Positions 16,834 through 25,673 of a DNA stretch of 64,000 bases are shown piece after piece. Below the pieces are notes generated by a model, which was not told the DNA's origin, made no database searches, and worked only from the letters and a program-made list of their open reading frames with translations. The stretch is from Aquibacillus kalidii (GTDB taxonomy: Bacteria; Bacillota; Bacilli; Bacillales; Amphibacillaceae). Position numbers and translations under genes: made by a program. The stretch covers positions 1 through 64,000 of the forward strand of contig NZ_JACLZI010000013.1 in assembly GCF_014280935.1 (NCBI RefSeq). The letters run 5' to 3'. Each line of letters opens with the position of its first letter. The first letter of the stretch is position 1.

Positions 16834-18027
16834 ATGGATAAATGGAAGGTACTGATTGCTGATGATGAATTTATTATTCGTGATGGTATTCGTTCATCTG
16901 TAGACTGGGATAAGTTTGATATGGAAGTAGTTGGAGAAGCGGAAGATGGTGAGGAAGCTATCGAGCTAGCACTGGAGCATAAGGTTGATATTTTACTAAT
17001 TGATTTGAATATGCCGATTGTTAATGGAATCAATGCCATGAAGGAAATTACAAACCATTTACCTAATTGCCAAATGGTTATAATAACTGGATACGACGAT
17101 TTTAGATATGCACAAGAAGCTATTCGGCTACGAGTAAAGGATTATTTATTGAAGCCAGTCAATCCAGGAAAACTCCAAGACTTAGTTCTAGAGTTAAAGG
17201 GGAAATTAGAGAGTGAGAGAAATCAGGAATCCTATTTAAAGCAAGCGGCTAACCAGATACAGAAGAACCATGCACAATTAAAAGAGCGGTTTTTTCAGGA
17301 TTGGATAAAAGGAAAATTAGCTAGCACAGAAATCGTGGAGCAGTTGACCTTTCTGAATCTACCTACTACTTTGCCAATACAATATTTGGTTGTCAGGTGG
17401 CCAGAATACCATCAAAATCAAACACATATGCAAGAAAGTGATCGGCAAGTTTTCTTTTTTGCAATTGAGAATATTGTAGAAGAAATTCTAGGTTCAAATA
17501 ACACTGCAGTATTTCGTGATGACTCACATCTACTCAATGTATGTGCTTGGGAACGTGTGACTAGTGAGCAATTAATAAAATTAACAGAGGCTGTACAGAA
17601 TTATTTAAACATTAACGTTTTTTGTCATGTAGAAGAGATAGGCAATGGAGAACTATCCGAGCTTCGTAAAGCCTATAAGTTAAGTAAATTACAAGTTGAT
17701 AAGCAATCTAAACTATCACCAGTTGTAAAAAAGGTTCAGAGTTATATACAGGACCACTACAACGATTCATCGCTTACACTTGGAAAGGTTGCTGATGAGT
17801 TTCATGTCTCAATGGAATATTTAAGTAGGATACTAAAACAGGAATTAGGCATTTCCTATGTAGGACTATTAACACAAATGCGCATCAATAAAGCGATTGA
17901 TCTATTAAAAACTACAGATATGACCATTAGAGAAATTGCCGAAGAAGTCGGTTATGATTCACAACATTATTTTAGTACGGCGTTTAAAAAAACGATGGGT
18001 ATTTCCCCAAAGCAGTTTAAAAAATGA
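16834..18027 (+). CDS. Response regulator with AraC-type output, YesN type
   Basis: A 397-residue regulator. The receiver domain (1-120) has the acidic pair DDE, the phosphoacceptor in LLIDLNMP, and the switch Lys in YLLKPVNP. The C-terminal ~100 residues are two AraC helix-turn-helices (SLTLGKVADEFHVSMEYLSR and MTIREIAEEVGYDSQHYFS, each a helix-turn-helix). The ATG at 16834 is preferred since AAAGGGG abuts the alternative at 16825. It likely activates the sugar importer genes directly downstream. Confidence 0.85.
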   Translation: MDKWKVLIADDEFIIRDGIRSSVDWDKFDMEVVGEAEDGEEAIELALEHKVDILLIDLNMPIVNGINAMKEITNHLPNCQMVIITGYDDFRYAQEAIRLRVKDYLLKPVNPGKLQDLVLELKGKLESERNQESYLKQAANQIQKNHAQLKERFFQDWIKGKLASTEIVEQLTFLNLPTTLPIQYLVVRWPEYHQNQTHMQESDRQVFFFAIENIVEEILGSNNTAVFRDDSHLLNVCAWERVTSEQLIKLTEAVQNYLNINVFCHVEEIGNGELSELRKAYKLSKLQVDKQSKLSPVVKKVQSYIQDHYNDSSLTLGKVADEFHVSMEYLSRILKQELGISYVGLLTQMRINKAIDLLKTTDMTIREIAEEVGYDSQHYFSTAFKKTMGISPKQFKK

Positions 18028-18043
18028 ATATAGAGAGAAGGTG

Positions 18044-18079
18044 CGCTTGGGATTACAAACGGAATTCCAAGCGTTTTTT
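18044..18079 (+). terminator. Intrinsic terminator after the two-component genes
   Basis: CGCTTGGGATT (18044-18054) pairs with AATTCCAAGCG (18063-18073) with one wobble, followed by six T. It separates the sensing genes from the transporter operon. Confidence 0.85.
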
Positions 18080-18197
18080 GTTATGGAATAAATTTGAAAA
18101 TGAAACTAGGATAAGTGCACGATAAATATTCCTGTATAAATATATTCTCGGCGTAAATCCTTGCGTTACTTAATAATTCGGTTCCGTATAAGGAATA

Positions 18198-18240
18198 TTT
18201 ATAAAAATTTATTATTTCAATCATATTAAATTTTTATAAA
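18198..18240. promoter_or_regulatory. Long inverted repeat upstream of the sugar importer operon
   Basis: TTTATAAAAATTT (18198-18210) and its exact complement (18228-18240) are 17 bases apart. It lies 100 bases before the binding lipoprotein gene, where an operator for the adjacent AraC-type regulator would be expected. Confidence 0.45.
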
Positions 18241-18255
18241 AACAGTTTAATTTTA

Positions 18256-18269
18256 TGTAAAGCCTTACA
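18256..18269. promoter_or_regulatory. Operator-like dyad TGTAA-N4-TTACA
   Basis: TGTAAAGCCTTACA is a dyad resembling, but not matching, a CcpA cre site: the central CG is GC. It lies 71 bases before the start of the binding lipoprotein gene. Confidence 0.3.
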
Positions 18270-18339
18270 TTGGTAAAGTTGGTATCTTATATGTAAGAAA
18301 GAAATGAAAGAAACCAAACAAATGAAAGGGGTTACAAGG

Positions 18340-19428
18340 ATGAGGAGATTTTGGTTTGTTGCACTATTTATGAGTATTTTATTAGTTTTATCTGCTTGTG
18401 GAGATGATAATGCTTCTGGAGGATCTGGGGAATCGAAGGATACATTGATAGGGGTTGCCATGCCAACGAAGTCATCTCAAAGATGGGTTGATGATGGGGA
18501 TAACATGGTGAAGCAATTAGAAGAACTTGGGTACAAAACAGATTTGCAATATGCAGAAGATGATGTGGATAAACAGATTGAACAAATTGAGAACATGATT
18601 GTTAAAGGTGCAGATGCTTTAGTTGTTGCCTCTATTGATGGTACTGCATTAACTAATGTTTTAGAAAAAGCAGCAGATCAAGATATTAAGGTAATCGCTT
18701 ATGATCGTTTAATTATGGAAACGCCAAATGTCAGTTATTATGCGACGTTTGATAATTTTCAAGTAGGTGTTTTACAAGCTACTTATATTGAAGAAGCACT
18801 TAACCTGAAGGAAGCAGAGGGTCCATTCAACATTGAATTATTTGGAGGTTCTCCAGATGATAATAACGCTTATTTCTTCTGGGATGGTGCAATGTCTATT
18901 CTGAAGCCATATATTGATAGCGGAAAATTAGTTGTTCAAAGTAACCAAACAGATTTCGAGCAAGCTGCAACGATGCGTTGGGATGGCAATAATGCGAAAT
19001 CACGTATGGAAAATATTTTAAGCAAAGCCTATTCTGGTGGCGAAACGGTAGATGCTGTATTGTCTCCATATGATGGCATTAGCCGAGGAGTTATTCAGGC
19101 GTTAAAAGGTGTAGGATATGGGTCGGGTGATTTACCACTTCCAGTCATCACGGGTCAAGATGCTGAGGTGGCTTCTGTAAAATCTATTATTGCTGAGGAA
19201 CAAACGCAAACTGTCTTTAAAGATACACGTGACCTTGCAGCTGTAACAGTAGATATGGTGGAAGCGGTATTAGCTGGAGAAGAAGCTGAAGTAAATGATA
19301 CGGAAACATATGACAATGGTGAAAAAGTAGTGCCTTCTTATCTAGTAGAGCCAGTATCAGTAGATATTAATAACTACAAAGAAAAATTAATTGATAGCGG
19401 CTATTACACGGAGGATGATTTAAAATAA
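18340..19428 (+). CDS. chvE: Multiple-sugar-binding lipoprotein, ChvE type
   Basis: A 362-residue substrate-binding lipoprotein. The signal peptide ends in the lipobox LSAC (Cys near residue 20). The mature part has [52 protein letters not shown] and [13 protein letters not shown], typical of ChvE/XylF proteins that bind aldoses such as xylose, arabinose, glucose and galactose. The ATG at 18340 has AAAGGGG 8 bases upstream. First gene of a three-gene import operon. Confidence 0.85.
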   Translation: MRRFWFVALFMSILLVLSACGDDNASGGSGESKDTLIGVAMPTKSSQRWVDDGDNMVKQLEELGYKTDLQYAEDDVDKQIEQIENMIVKGADALVVASIDGTALTNVLEKAADQDIKVIAYDRLIMETPNVSYYATFDNFQVGVLQATYIEEALNLKEAEGPFNIELFGGSPDDNNAYFFWDGAMSILKPYIDSGKLVVQSNQTDFEQAATMRWDGNNAKSRMENILSKAYSGGETVDAVLSPYDGISRGVIQALKGVGYGSGDLPLPVITGQDAEVASVKSIIAEEQTQTVFKDTRDLAAVTVDMVEAVLAGEEAEVNDTETYDNGEKVVPSYLVEPVSVDINNYKEKLIDSGYYTEDDLK

Positions 19429-19435
19429 ATAACTT

Positions 19436-19466
19436 GATTTAGTGGTGACTCGTTCGCCACTAAATC
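19436..19466 (+). terminator. Hairpin after the binding-protein gene
   Basis: GATTTAGTGG (19436-19445) and CCACTAAATC (19457-19466) form a 10-bp stem 7 bases after the stop. Such intercistronic hairpins in ABC import operons usually raise the amount of binding protein relative to the downstream genes. Confidence 0.6.
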
Positions 19467-19501
19467 ATTTCTATTCTATTTTTGATGAAGGTGGTGAGGG
19501 T

Positions 19502-21052
19502 ATGTCAACTTATATTTTAGAGATGCGTAACATAACAAAAACATTCCCTGGTGTTAAAGCGTTAGATGATGTCAATTTAAAGGTGCGAAATGGGGAAATT
19601 CATGCACTAGTCGGGGAAAATGGTGCTGGTAAATCTACGCTAATGAAAGTTTTAAGTGGCGTATATCCAAGTGGAACTTATGATGGTGCTATTTTATTTG
19701 AAGGGAAAGAGTGCCATTTTAAAGACATTAAACAAAGTGAAAATGAAGGAATCGTAATCATCCACCAGGAGCTTGCGTTAAGTCCATTTCTTTCTATAGC
19801 AGAAAATATATTTCTTGGTAATGAAAGGCAATCGAAGCGGGTTATCAAATGGCAAGAAACTTTTATGGAAGCAAAGAAGCTATTGGAGCAAGTAGGGCTA
19901 AAAGATTCACCTGATACACCAGTTATGGATATTGGCGTAGGTAAACAACAGCTTGTTGAAATCGCGAAAGCATTATCTAAAAATGTAAAGCTATTAATTT
20001 TGGATGAACCTACTGCTGCATTAAACGAAACAGATAGTGCAAATTTATTAAAGCTACTTTTAGAATTGAAAAAACAAGGCATTACTTCTATTTTGATTTC
20101 TCATAAATTAAATGAAGTATCTAGTGTGTCTGATTCTATTACTATATTAAGAGATGGACAGACAATTGAAACTATTGAGACGAAGGGTGAACAGGTTTCG
20201 GAAGATCGGATTATAAAGGGAATGGTAGGACGTGAGTTAACTAGTCGCTATCCTGATCGTGTACCTAAAATTGGTGAAAAAGTATTCGAAGTGAAAAATT
20301 GGAATGTTTATCATCCCATTCAACGTGATCGCAAAGTAATTGATAATGTGAATATTCATATTCGTCGTGGTGAAATCGTTGGGATCGCCGGGCTAATGGG
20401 TGCTGGGAGAACAGAGCTTGCGATGAGTATTTTTGGTAAGACATACGGTAAGAAAATAACAGGGGAATTAGTTAAGAATGGCAAAGAAATTCAGGCTAAT
20501 ACGGTAAGTGACGCAATTGCACATGGAATTGCGTATGTTTCAGAAGATAGAAAAACTTATGGCTTGAATCTGATAGAGGATATAAAACGTAATATCACAA
20601 TGTCCAATTTAAAGCGTATTTCCAAAAATTCTATTATCAATGAAAATAAAGAGATTCAAGAAGCACAATTTTTGAGAGAAAAATTAAACATTAAAACGCC
20701 ATCTTTAGCACAATTAGCAGGAAACTTAAGTGGTGGAAATCAACAAAAAATCGTGTTGAGTAAATGGATTTTCACTGAACCAAATATATTAATTTTGGAT
20801 GAACCTACTCGTGGTATAGATGTTGGGGCGAAGTTCGAAATATATACGCAAATCAATGAGCTCGCAGCTGAAGGGTTAGGTGTTTTAGTTATTTCATCTG
20901 AGCTACCTGAGGTGCTAGGATTATCCGACCGTATTTATGTAATGAATGAAGGGCGTATAACTGGGGAGCTTGATCGTGCAAAAGCAGATCAAGAAAAGGT
21001 GATGCGTTATATGACAGGATCTGGAGGTGCTAGTCGTGAAAACGCTAATTAA
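19502..21052 (+). CDS. mmsA: Sugar ABC transporter ATP-binding protein (two domains)
   Basis: A 516-residue fused double ATPase of the MmsA/GguA/XylG/RbsA class. Domain 1 has Walker [10 protein letters not shown] and Walker [14 protein letters not shown]. Domain 2 has the degenerate Walker [10 protein letters not shown], signature [14 protein letters not shown] and Walker [14 protein letters not shown]. Start at 19502 has GGTGAGGG upstream. It couples ATP hydrolysis to uptake by the permease that overlaps its end by 17 bases. Confidence 0.9.
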   Translation: MSTYILEMRNITKTFPGVKALDDVNLKVRNGEIHALVGENGAGKSTLMKVLSGVYPSGTYDGAILFEGKECHFKDIKQSENEGIVIIHQELALSPFLSIAENIFLGNERQSKRVIKWQETFMEAKKLLEQVGLKDSPDTPVMDIGVGKQQLVEIAKALSKNVKLLILDEPTAALNETDSANLLKLLLELKKQGITSILISHKLNEVSSVSDSITILRDGQTIETIETKGEQVSEDRIIKGMVGRELTSRYPDRVPKIGEKVFEVKNWNVYHPIQRDRKVIDNVNIHIRRGEIVGIAGLMGAGRTELAMSIFGKTYGKKITGELVKNGKEIQANTVSDAIAHGIAYVSEDRKTYGLNLIEDIKRNITMSNLKRISKNSIINENKEIQEAQFLREKLNIKTPSLAQLAGNLSGGNQQKIVLSKWIFTEPNILILDEPTRGIDVGAKFEIYTQINELAAEGLGVLVISSELPEVLGLSDRIYVMNEGRITGELDRAKADQEKVMRYMTGSGGASRENAN

Positions 21053-22199
21053 TTTATTTCGTAACAATATACGTGAATATGGAATGATCATTGCACTTGT
21101 ATTTATTACTGGATTGTTTTGGATTTTAACAGATGGGATTACATTTAATTCTCTAAATCTAACAAACTTAATTCTACAAAATGGTTTCATTTTAGTGTTA
21201 GCTGTTGGAATGGTATTAGTTATTATTACAGGAAACATTGACTTGTCTGTTGGATCAGTAGTAGCATTTGTTGGTGCTATCGTAGGTGTATTGATGATAA
21301 ATAATAATGTACCGGTTTGGTTAGCTATTATATTATCCATTCTTGTTGGTGCTCTCATTGGGGTATGGCAAGGGTTCTGGATAGCATATGTAGGAATACC
21401 GTCGTTCATCGTAACCTTGGGTGGGATGTTAATCTTTAGAGGTTTAACGTTATATTTGCTTGATGGGAAATCACTTGCGCCATTTCCAGACTCTTTTGGT
21501 AAATTAAGTAGTGGCTTCTTACCAGATATAGGATCTGGAGAGTTTCATATATTAACGATCATCTTGTCGGTGATACTATCGCTTGTCCTCGTATATATGG
21601 AATTTAGCAAACGTAAAACACAGATCCACTATCACTTTGAAGTATTTCCTTTGTGGATAACAGTAACAAAGCTAGCGATACTTGTTGGTGTTATCAACTG
21701 GTTTGCCTATAAATTAGCTTCTTATAAAGGCTTACCGATTGTGTTAATCATCGTATTTGCACTTATTGTCATTTACACCTTTATTATGAACAACACTGTA
21801 ATGGGCCGTCATATCTATGCAACAGGTGGTAACCAAAAAGCAGCGGATTTATCTGGAATCAAGACAAAGCGGGTTACGTTCTGGGTGTTCGTAAACAATG
21901 GTGTCATTGCGGCATTAGCTGGTCTGATGTTTGCTGCTCGTTTGAATTCTGCAACACCTGCTGCAGGTAACATGTTAGAGTTAGATGCGATAGCAGCCGT
22001 ATTTATCGGTGGTGCATCTATGTCTGGTGGTGTTGGAACTGTAATTGGTGCAATCGTTGGTGGTCTAGTAATGGGTGTGATGAATAATGGTATGTCACTT
22101 ATTGGGATCGGTATCGATTGGCAACAAGCTATAAAAGGGATGGTACTGTTACTAGCAGTTGGATTCGATGTTTATAATAAGAATAGATCTGGAAAATAA
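21036..22199 (+). CDS. mmsB: Sugar ABC transporter permease
   Basis: A 387-residue permease of the RbsC/XylH/GguB (BPD_transp_2) family with about ten membrane helices. Typical segments are [31 protein letters not shown], and [17 protein letters not shown] (the coupling loop). The GTG at 21036 is chosen, since GGAGG at 21023-21027 is 8 bases upstream; it overlaps the ATPase gene by 17 bases, implying translational coupling. Confidence 0.9.
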   Translation: MKTLINLFRNNIREYGMIIALVFITGLFWILTDGITFNSLNLTNLILQNGFILVLAVGMVLVIITGNIDLSVGSVVAFVGAIVGVLMINNNVPVWLAIILSILVGALIGVWQGFWIAYVGIPSFIVTLGGMLIFRGLTLYLLDGKSLAPFPDSFGKLSSGFLPDIGSGEFHILTIILSVILSLVLVYMEFSKRKTQIHYHFEVFPLWITVTKLAILVGVINWFAYKLASYKGLPIVLIIVFALIVIYTFIMNNTVMGRHIYATGGNQKAADLSGIKTKRVTFWVFVNNGVIAALAGLMFAARLNSATPAAGNMLELDAIAAVFIGGASMSGGVGTVIGAIVGGLVMGVMNNGMSLIGIGIDWQQAIKGMVLLLAVGFDVYNKNRSGK

Positions 22200-22401
22200 A
22201 AAAGAAAACCATCACGGAGATTAGTCTACTATGATGGTTTTTTTTATATGGATGATTTTCTCTAATTGTAAGTTCCTTCAAAATCTCTTTCTTTAGCAAA
22301 GCGAAGTCTAAGCTTTGCGAGAAGCTAGTTGTGATGGAATGTCGAGAAAGGGAATTCAACATCTGCTTCAACGTTTTTGTTGAAAGCTCATTGATATCCA
22401 T
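22129..22401 (-). CDS. Possible small protein antisense to the permease end
   Basis: A 90-residue frame on the opposite strand, overlapping the last 70 bases of the permease gene. The N-terminal 45 residues (MDINELSTKTLKQMLNSLSR...) look like a real soluble protein, and GGAGGGT lies 8 bases before the ATG. The C-terminal part is read through the permease terminator and antisense sequence and looks random, so a recent loss of the stop codon is possible. Unrecognised. Confidence 0.4.
   Translation of the reverse strand: MDINELSTKTLKQMLNSLSRHSITTSFSQSLDFALLKKEILKELTIRENHPYKKNHHSRLISVMVFFFIFQIYSYYKHRIQLLVTVPSLL
22204..22246. terminator. Terminator of the sugar importer operon
   Basis: AAACCATCA (22206-22214) pairs with TGATGGTTT (22232-22240), with A-run before and T-run after. 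It can act in both directions. Confidence 0.8.
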
Positions 22402-22560
22402 GAATATACCCTCCAGTAAAAAAACTATATTAAATATGGTGATACACAAACATATATTCCCTTAGAAAGAAAATAGTAAACTAGTAATAATGGATTATCT
22501 TTTGCTAATTATAGTTTCATTAGTACAAACCCAGACTGGACTTCTCACTTCATTGGTTAA

Positions 22561-23148
22561 TTATTTGGCGAAGCGGTGGTTCCCGATTGTTACCGTCACT
22601 TGGCGAGATAAAATCCAATCGCTTTTAGCTGTTTTGGGGTTATAGAAATAGATGGACCCACTTCCTTGGCCTCTAAATGCTAATGCTTCATTAACCGCTC
22701 TAACTGATTCTGTATCTGGTGTTTGATTGATGGTACCACTTTGGACTGGAGTAAATGCATAATATCCATTAGACTTTTGATAAACAACGCCAGAAACACT
22801 ATTAGGGAAGTCACTGTGATCGACACGGTTTAAGATAACAGTCGCAACTGCTACTTTACCAGCATAAGATTCGCCCTTAGCTTCAGCGTGAACTAGTTTA
22901 GCCATTAATTGTTTTTCCGAGTTTGTGATACTTTCAGGAATAGTTAATCTTTGGCCAGGATAGATATAGTTTCTTGCGCTTGGGTTTAATTTTTGTAAGG
23001 TTAATAGGGATACTCCCATATTGTTAGAAATTTTCCACATAGAGTCCCCAGATTTCACTGTATAGGTAGCGGCATCAGCACCATTTGGTAATGCTAGGAC
23101 ACCGATTGATATAGTAGCTGCAAGTAATAACTTTTTAAGTTTTTTCAA
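22561..23148 (-). CDS. Secreted LysM cell-wall hydrolase, SleB-like
   Basis: A 195-residue exported enzyme: signal peptide (1-26, ending GADAA), one LysM peptidoglycan-binding domain (YTVKSGDSMWKISNNMGVSL to GQRLTIP, about 28-72) and a Hydrolase_2 (SleB/CwlJ) domain (KLVHAEAKGESYAGKVAVA with the catalytic Glu, to NHRFAK). Similar B. subtilis proteins are SleB and YkvT, lytic enzymes for spore cortex or wall. TTG start with TAGGAGG 9 bases upstream. Confidence 0.85.
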   Translation of the reverse strand: MKKLKKLLLAATISIGVLALPNGADAATYTVKSGDSMWKISNNMGVSLLTLQKLNPSARNYIYPGQRLTIPESITNSEKQLMAKLVHAEAKGESYAGKVAVATVILNRVDHSDFPNSVSGVVYQKSNGYYAFTPVQSGTINQTPDTESVRAVNEALAFRGQGSGSIYFYNPKTAKSDWILSRQVTVTIGNHRFAK

Positions 23149-23429
23149 TGTTGTCGCCTCCTAGTAAACTGTTTGTCTACTTAAAAGGCTACCGGATGTA
23201 ACATAGTTATTCATTAACCAATAAATGCCTATTAAATTATTAATCTGAAATAGATTGGGGGAGAAGGGGGGAGTGATGGTGTGGAAATAATATCCTCACG
23301 CGCTATTTTTCTAGGAAATGGGTAGATTGGATATCGTTGGAGGATATATAACGAAATGTTACAGGAATGTTACTCGCTCTGATAGGTTACGTAAAAGGGA
23401 GTCATTCTATGTATGACTCCCTAGATAGT

Positions 23430-23798
23430 TTAATAATACGGGTATGGCGGGTAGTAAGGTGGATAGTATGGGTATCCGCCCCCGACGTACGGTAAAAGTG
23501 ATAGTGCTGCTAAAGTAGCAAGTGGAAATGTGTATGGACGATAACGACGATATCTTCTTCTTCTTGGACGGCCATTATAATCATTATCATCGCCATAATC
23601 TCCATATTGACGATGATGCTCGTCTTCTTCGATTAAATCTTCTCCAACTAGTATGGTTACATTGGTAACGTCCACATCGACAATAATCCCATCAAACTTA
23701 CTTCCATCCTTTTTTGTAGCCATTACATGGTGATGCATCAGATGATTACAGTGATTATAAAGGTTAGGTGTTGGAGAACCCTGATTCATATAATTCAT
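23430..23798 (-). CDS. Coat-like protein with Tyr/Pro-rich tail
   Basis: A 122-residue protein: His-rich N-terminus (NHCNHLMHHHVM), a small beta-barrel-like segment (DGSKFDGIIVDVDVTNVTILV, quoted in part) reminiscent of Sm/SH3-like folds in coat proteins, an Arg/Tyr-rich block (RPRRRRYRRYRPY), and a Tyr/Pro/Gly-rich end (GGGYPYYPPYYPPYPYY). AAAGGAGGAG precedes the ATG at 23798. Composition suggests a spore-surface protein; no family was confirmed. Confidence 0.6.
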   Translation of the reverse strand: MNYMNQGSPTPNLYNHCNHLMHHHVMATKKDGSKFDGIIVDVDVTNVTILVGEDLIEEDEHHRQYGDYGDDNDYNGRPRRRRYRRYRPYTFPLATLAALSLLPYVGGGYPYYPPYYPPYPYY

Positions 23799-23880
23799 TT
23801 TTACTCCTCCTTTCTTTTCCATACATGATATTCACCTACTATTTAGTTGTGACTGTATCGTAAGAAAGTGGGAAAATAGA

Positions 23881-23910
23881 TTGACAAAAGGACTAGATAA
23901 CTATTATATT
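23881..23910 (+). promoter_or_regulatory. SigA promoter of the left tRNA-Val copy
   Basis: TTGACA (23881-23886), an 18-base spacer, and TATATT (23905-23910). A perfect 12-bp inverted repeat (ACTAGATAACTA at 23892-23903, complement at 23913-23924) brackets the -10. A similar promoter stands before the right tRNA copy at 30993. Confidence 0.6.
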
Positions 23911-23942
23911 ATTAGTTATCTAGTATAATTATCTTATATCCT

Positions 23943-23980
23943 GATTCCGTAGCTCAGCTGGGAGAGCGCCACCTTGACAG
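23943..23980 (+). pseudogene. 5' half of tRNA-Val(GAC), cut by island insertion
   Basis: The sequence reads as a canonical Bacillus tRNA-Val(GAC) from the acceptor 5' strand (GATTCCG) to the end of the anticodon loop (TTGACAG), then becomes unrelated. The 3' half is missing here and is found 7.2 kb away at attR. Confidence 0.85.
23944..23980. repeat. attL, 37-bp direct repeat
   Basis: These 37 bases are identical to 31109-31145. Identity stops abruptly after the anticodon loop, so crossover took place within the 5' half of the tRNA gene, probably in or before the anticodon loop. Confidence 0.85.
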
Positions 23981-23997
23981 TTATGAACTACAAATAC

Positions 23998-24069
23998 GAC
24001 CCTTTAGTTCAGTGGGAGAACGCTTGCTTGACAGGCAAGAGGTCACTGGTTCAAATCCAGTAAGGGTCA
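23998..24069 (+). tRNA. Divergent tRNA-Val(GAC) inside the island
   Basis: Folds as a full cloverleaf: acceptor GACCCTT/AAGGGTC, D arm GTTC/GAAC, anticodon arm CTTGC/GCAAG with loop TTGACAG (anticodon GAC at 24030-24032), variable loop AGGTC, T arm ACTGG/CCAGT, discriminator A. The CCA end is not encoded. It has the same anticodon as the interrupted host gene but a quite different sequence. It lies 17 bases after the truncated half-tRNA and would be read from the same promoter. Confidence 0.8.
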
Positions 24070-24092
24070 TACTCTTATATCAATTGCAAAAT

Positions 24093-24133
24093 AACCTCTT
24101 GTGAGTCCAACACGGACTTATAGGAGGTTTTTT
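24093..24133 (+). terminator. Terminator that contains the integrase ribosome site
   Basis: AACCTCTTGTGAGTCC (24093-24108) pairs with GGACTTATAGGAGGTT (24114-24129) over 16 positions with three wobbles, followed by a T-run. The AGGAGG used by the integrase ATG at 24135 is in the 3' arm, so folding both ends tRNA transcripts and hides the ribosome site. Confidence 0.75.
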
Positions 24134-24134
24134 C

Positions 24135-25046
24135 ATGTTAATTGAAAGTATCACAAAGGAGTTCATATTGGACAAGAAGTTTGAAGGGTTGAGGGAAACG
24201 ACCTTGACCAGTTACAGCGATTTTTTCAGAGGGTTCAACAAGTATTTGACTGAACAAGGTCTGGAGCAATTAGAGGACTTGAACAAACGTCATTTGAAAA
24301 CTTATCTAATGTATTGTCATGAGGAACTGGGAAACAATCCAGTCACAGTCAATTCAAAGTTGAAACTGTTGAGAGTGTTCTGTCGTTGGTTATATGTTGA
24401 GAAAATGACAGACATTTTATTGACGGACGGTATTAAAGCAATGAGAGAAGACACAGCTCCAAAGATAGTCACAACAGATGACGTAAGAGCTGTTCTATCA
24501 CATTTAAGACGCTCCAAGCGACGAGAGGACTCATTCACTTCAAGAAGAAACTATATTCTAATGTTGACTATGATTGGAACTGGAATGAGGTTGAGTGAAG
24601 TTACTCGTTTGGAATGGTCTGACGTGGACTTTTCAGAGTCTTTAATTCAAATTAGACAAAGCAAATCAAGAAAAAGTCAGAGCGTTCCCTTGAGTGAGTC
24701 ACTAGCTCGTGAATTATTAGAATGGAGACTGTTTCTGGAGCGAAAATTCAACAAGCTCCCTCAAAGTGTATTTGTTACTGAAAAAGGAACAACACTGACT
24801 TATTCAGCTATACAGAACCTATTCAAACGATTAAAGAAACGACTCGGTCTCCAGTCAAGGTTCTGTCCACATGGATTGAGAGCATATTTCATTAAGGAAC
24901 TGTTGAAGAATGGCTCCAACTTGAGACAAAGTCAATTATTGGCTCGTCACAGTAAAATACAAACAACTCAATTATATGTTGGTTATTTCGCTCATGAACT
25001 GAAGGAAGGTCTAGACGAACATAACCCATTGAACGATTTAATTTAA
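24135..25046 (+). CDS. Tyrosine recombinase / integrase
   Basis: A 303-residue recombinase with an N-terminal SAM-like core-binding domain (about 1-95) and C-terminal catalytic domain. Catalytic residues are visible: Arg in GTGMRLSEV (about 155), Lys in SKSRKSQSVPL (about 180), HGLRAYF (HxxR, about 255), His in ARHSKIQTT (about 280), and the nucleophile Tyr in TQLYVGY. It most likely inserts the island into tRNA-Val. Start ATG follows AGGAGG inside a terminator hairpin. Confidence 0.9.
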   Translation: MLIESITKEFILDKKFEGLRETTLTSYSDFFRGFNKYLTEQGLEQLEDLNKRHLKTYLMYCHEELGNNPVTVNSKLKLLRVFCRWLYVEKMTDILLTDGIKAMREDTAPKIVTTDDVRAVLSHLRRSKRREDSFTSRRNYILMLTMIGTGMRLSEVTRLEWSDVDFSESLIQIRQSKSRKSQSVPLSESLARELLEWRLFLERKFNKLPQSVFVTEKGTTLTYSAIQNLFKRLKKRLGLQSRFCPHGLRAYFIKELLKNGSNLRQSQLLARHSKIQTTQLYVGYFAHELKEGLDEHNPLNDLI

Positions 25047-25052
25047 AAAGAC

Positions 25053-25084
25053 AGAGGGAACTGGAGACGGTTCTCTCTTTTTCT
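25053..25084 (+). terminator. Intrinsic terminator after the integrase
   Basis: AGAGGGAAC (25053-25061) and GTTCTCTCT (25070-25078) pair with one wobble; T-run follows. Confidence 0.7.
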
Positions 25085-25300
25085 ATATTAACGAATATAT
25101 TCAACGGTCTATAAATGACTATATTAGGAGAAATATATTTTAACCCATATGAACGTTGAAACAGTGCTGTTTTTCAAACTTGTATCCACAAACGAACGAG
25201 GAGTGATTGAATAAAGAGAAAAGCCCACGTTTTAAAAGGGAAATTGACTCTCTTTGTCTAATATTACCAGTATAAATCAAAACGTTCTGGGGGGATTTTT

Positions 25301-25660
25301 ATGTTCAAGAGTTTGAAAAAGATATTCAATAATGACCCAGCAAAACCAAAAACATTGAGTCCAGTGGACAGAAACCTCAAAGGCAAGGAATTTGAAAAAG
25401 AGGGGAAAGTTGAGGAAGCAATGTCTTTATACTGGGAGAACGTCAATGAGGGGTTTGACGGTAATTTTCCATATGATAGACTAGCTGTTATTTATCGTAA
25501 ACAAAAAGACTATGACAAGGAAATTGAAGTTTTAGAGAAAGCTGTTCATGTATTTAAAACAAAAGTACACAAAGAACGAGCTGACAGAACTCCAAAACTA
25601 GAAAAGTTTGAGGAAAGGTTGGAGAAAGTAAGAGAGTTAAAACAAAAAGCAATAAGTTAG
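25301..25660 (+). CDS. Small TPR-like protein in defence operon
   Basis: A 119-residue helical protein. Residues 25-90 fit two tetratricopeptide-type repeats (KGKEFEKEGKVEEAMSLYWE and PYDRLAVIYRKQKDYDKEIE), followed by a charged helix. It likely mediates protein contacts. GGGGGG is the ribosome site. It is 13 bases upstream of the Abi_C protein and is probably the first gene of a three-gene operon; similar small TPR proteins are common beside nuclease genes. The 255-base gap upstream shows no clear promoter. Confidence 0.65.
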   Translation: MFKSLKKIFNNDPAKPKTLSPVDRNLKGKEFEKEGKVEEAMSLYWENVNEGFDGNFPYDRLAVIYRKQKDYDKEIEVLEKAVHVFKTKVHKERADRTPKLEKFEERLEKVRELKQKAIS

Positions 25661-25673
25661 GGGGGTATCTTTT

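Noticed and set aside
18256-18269. A definite CcpA cre site
   Set aside because: The central CG of the cre consensus is GC here, so only a generic operator-like dyad is listed.
23998-24069. Second tRNA taken as a duplicate of the host tRNA-Val
   Set aside because: Acceptor, D and T arms all differ from the host gene, so it is not a recent duplication.
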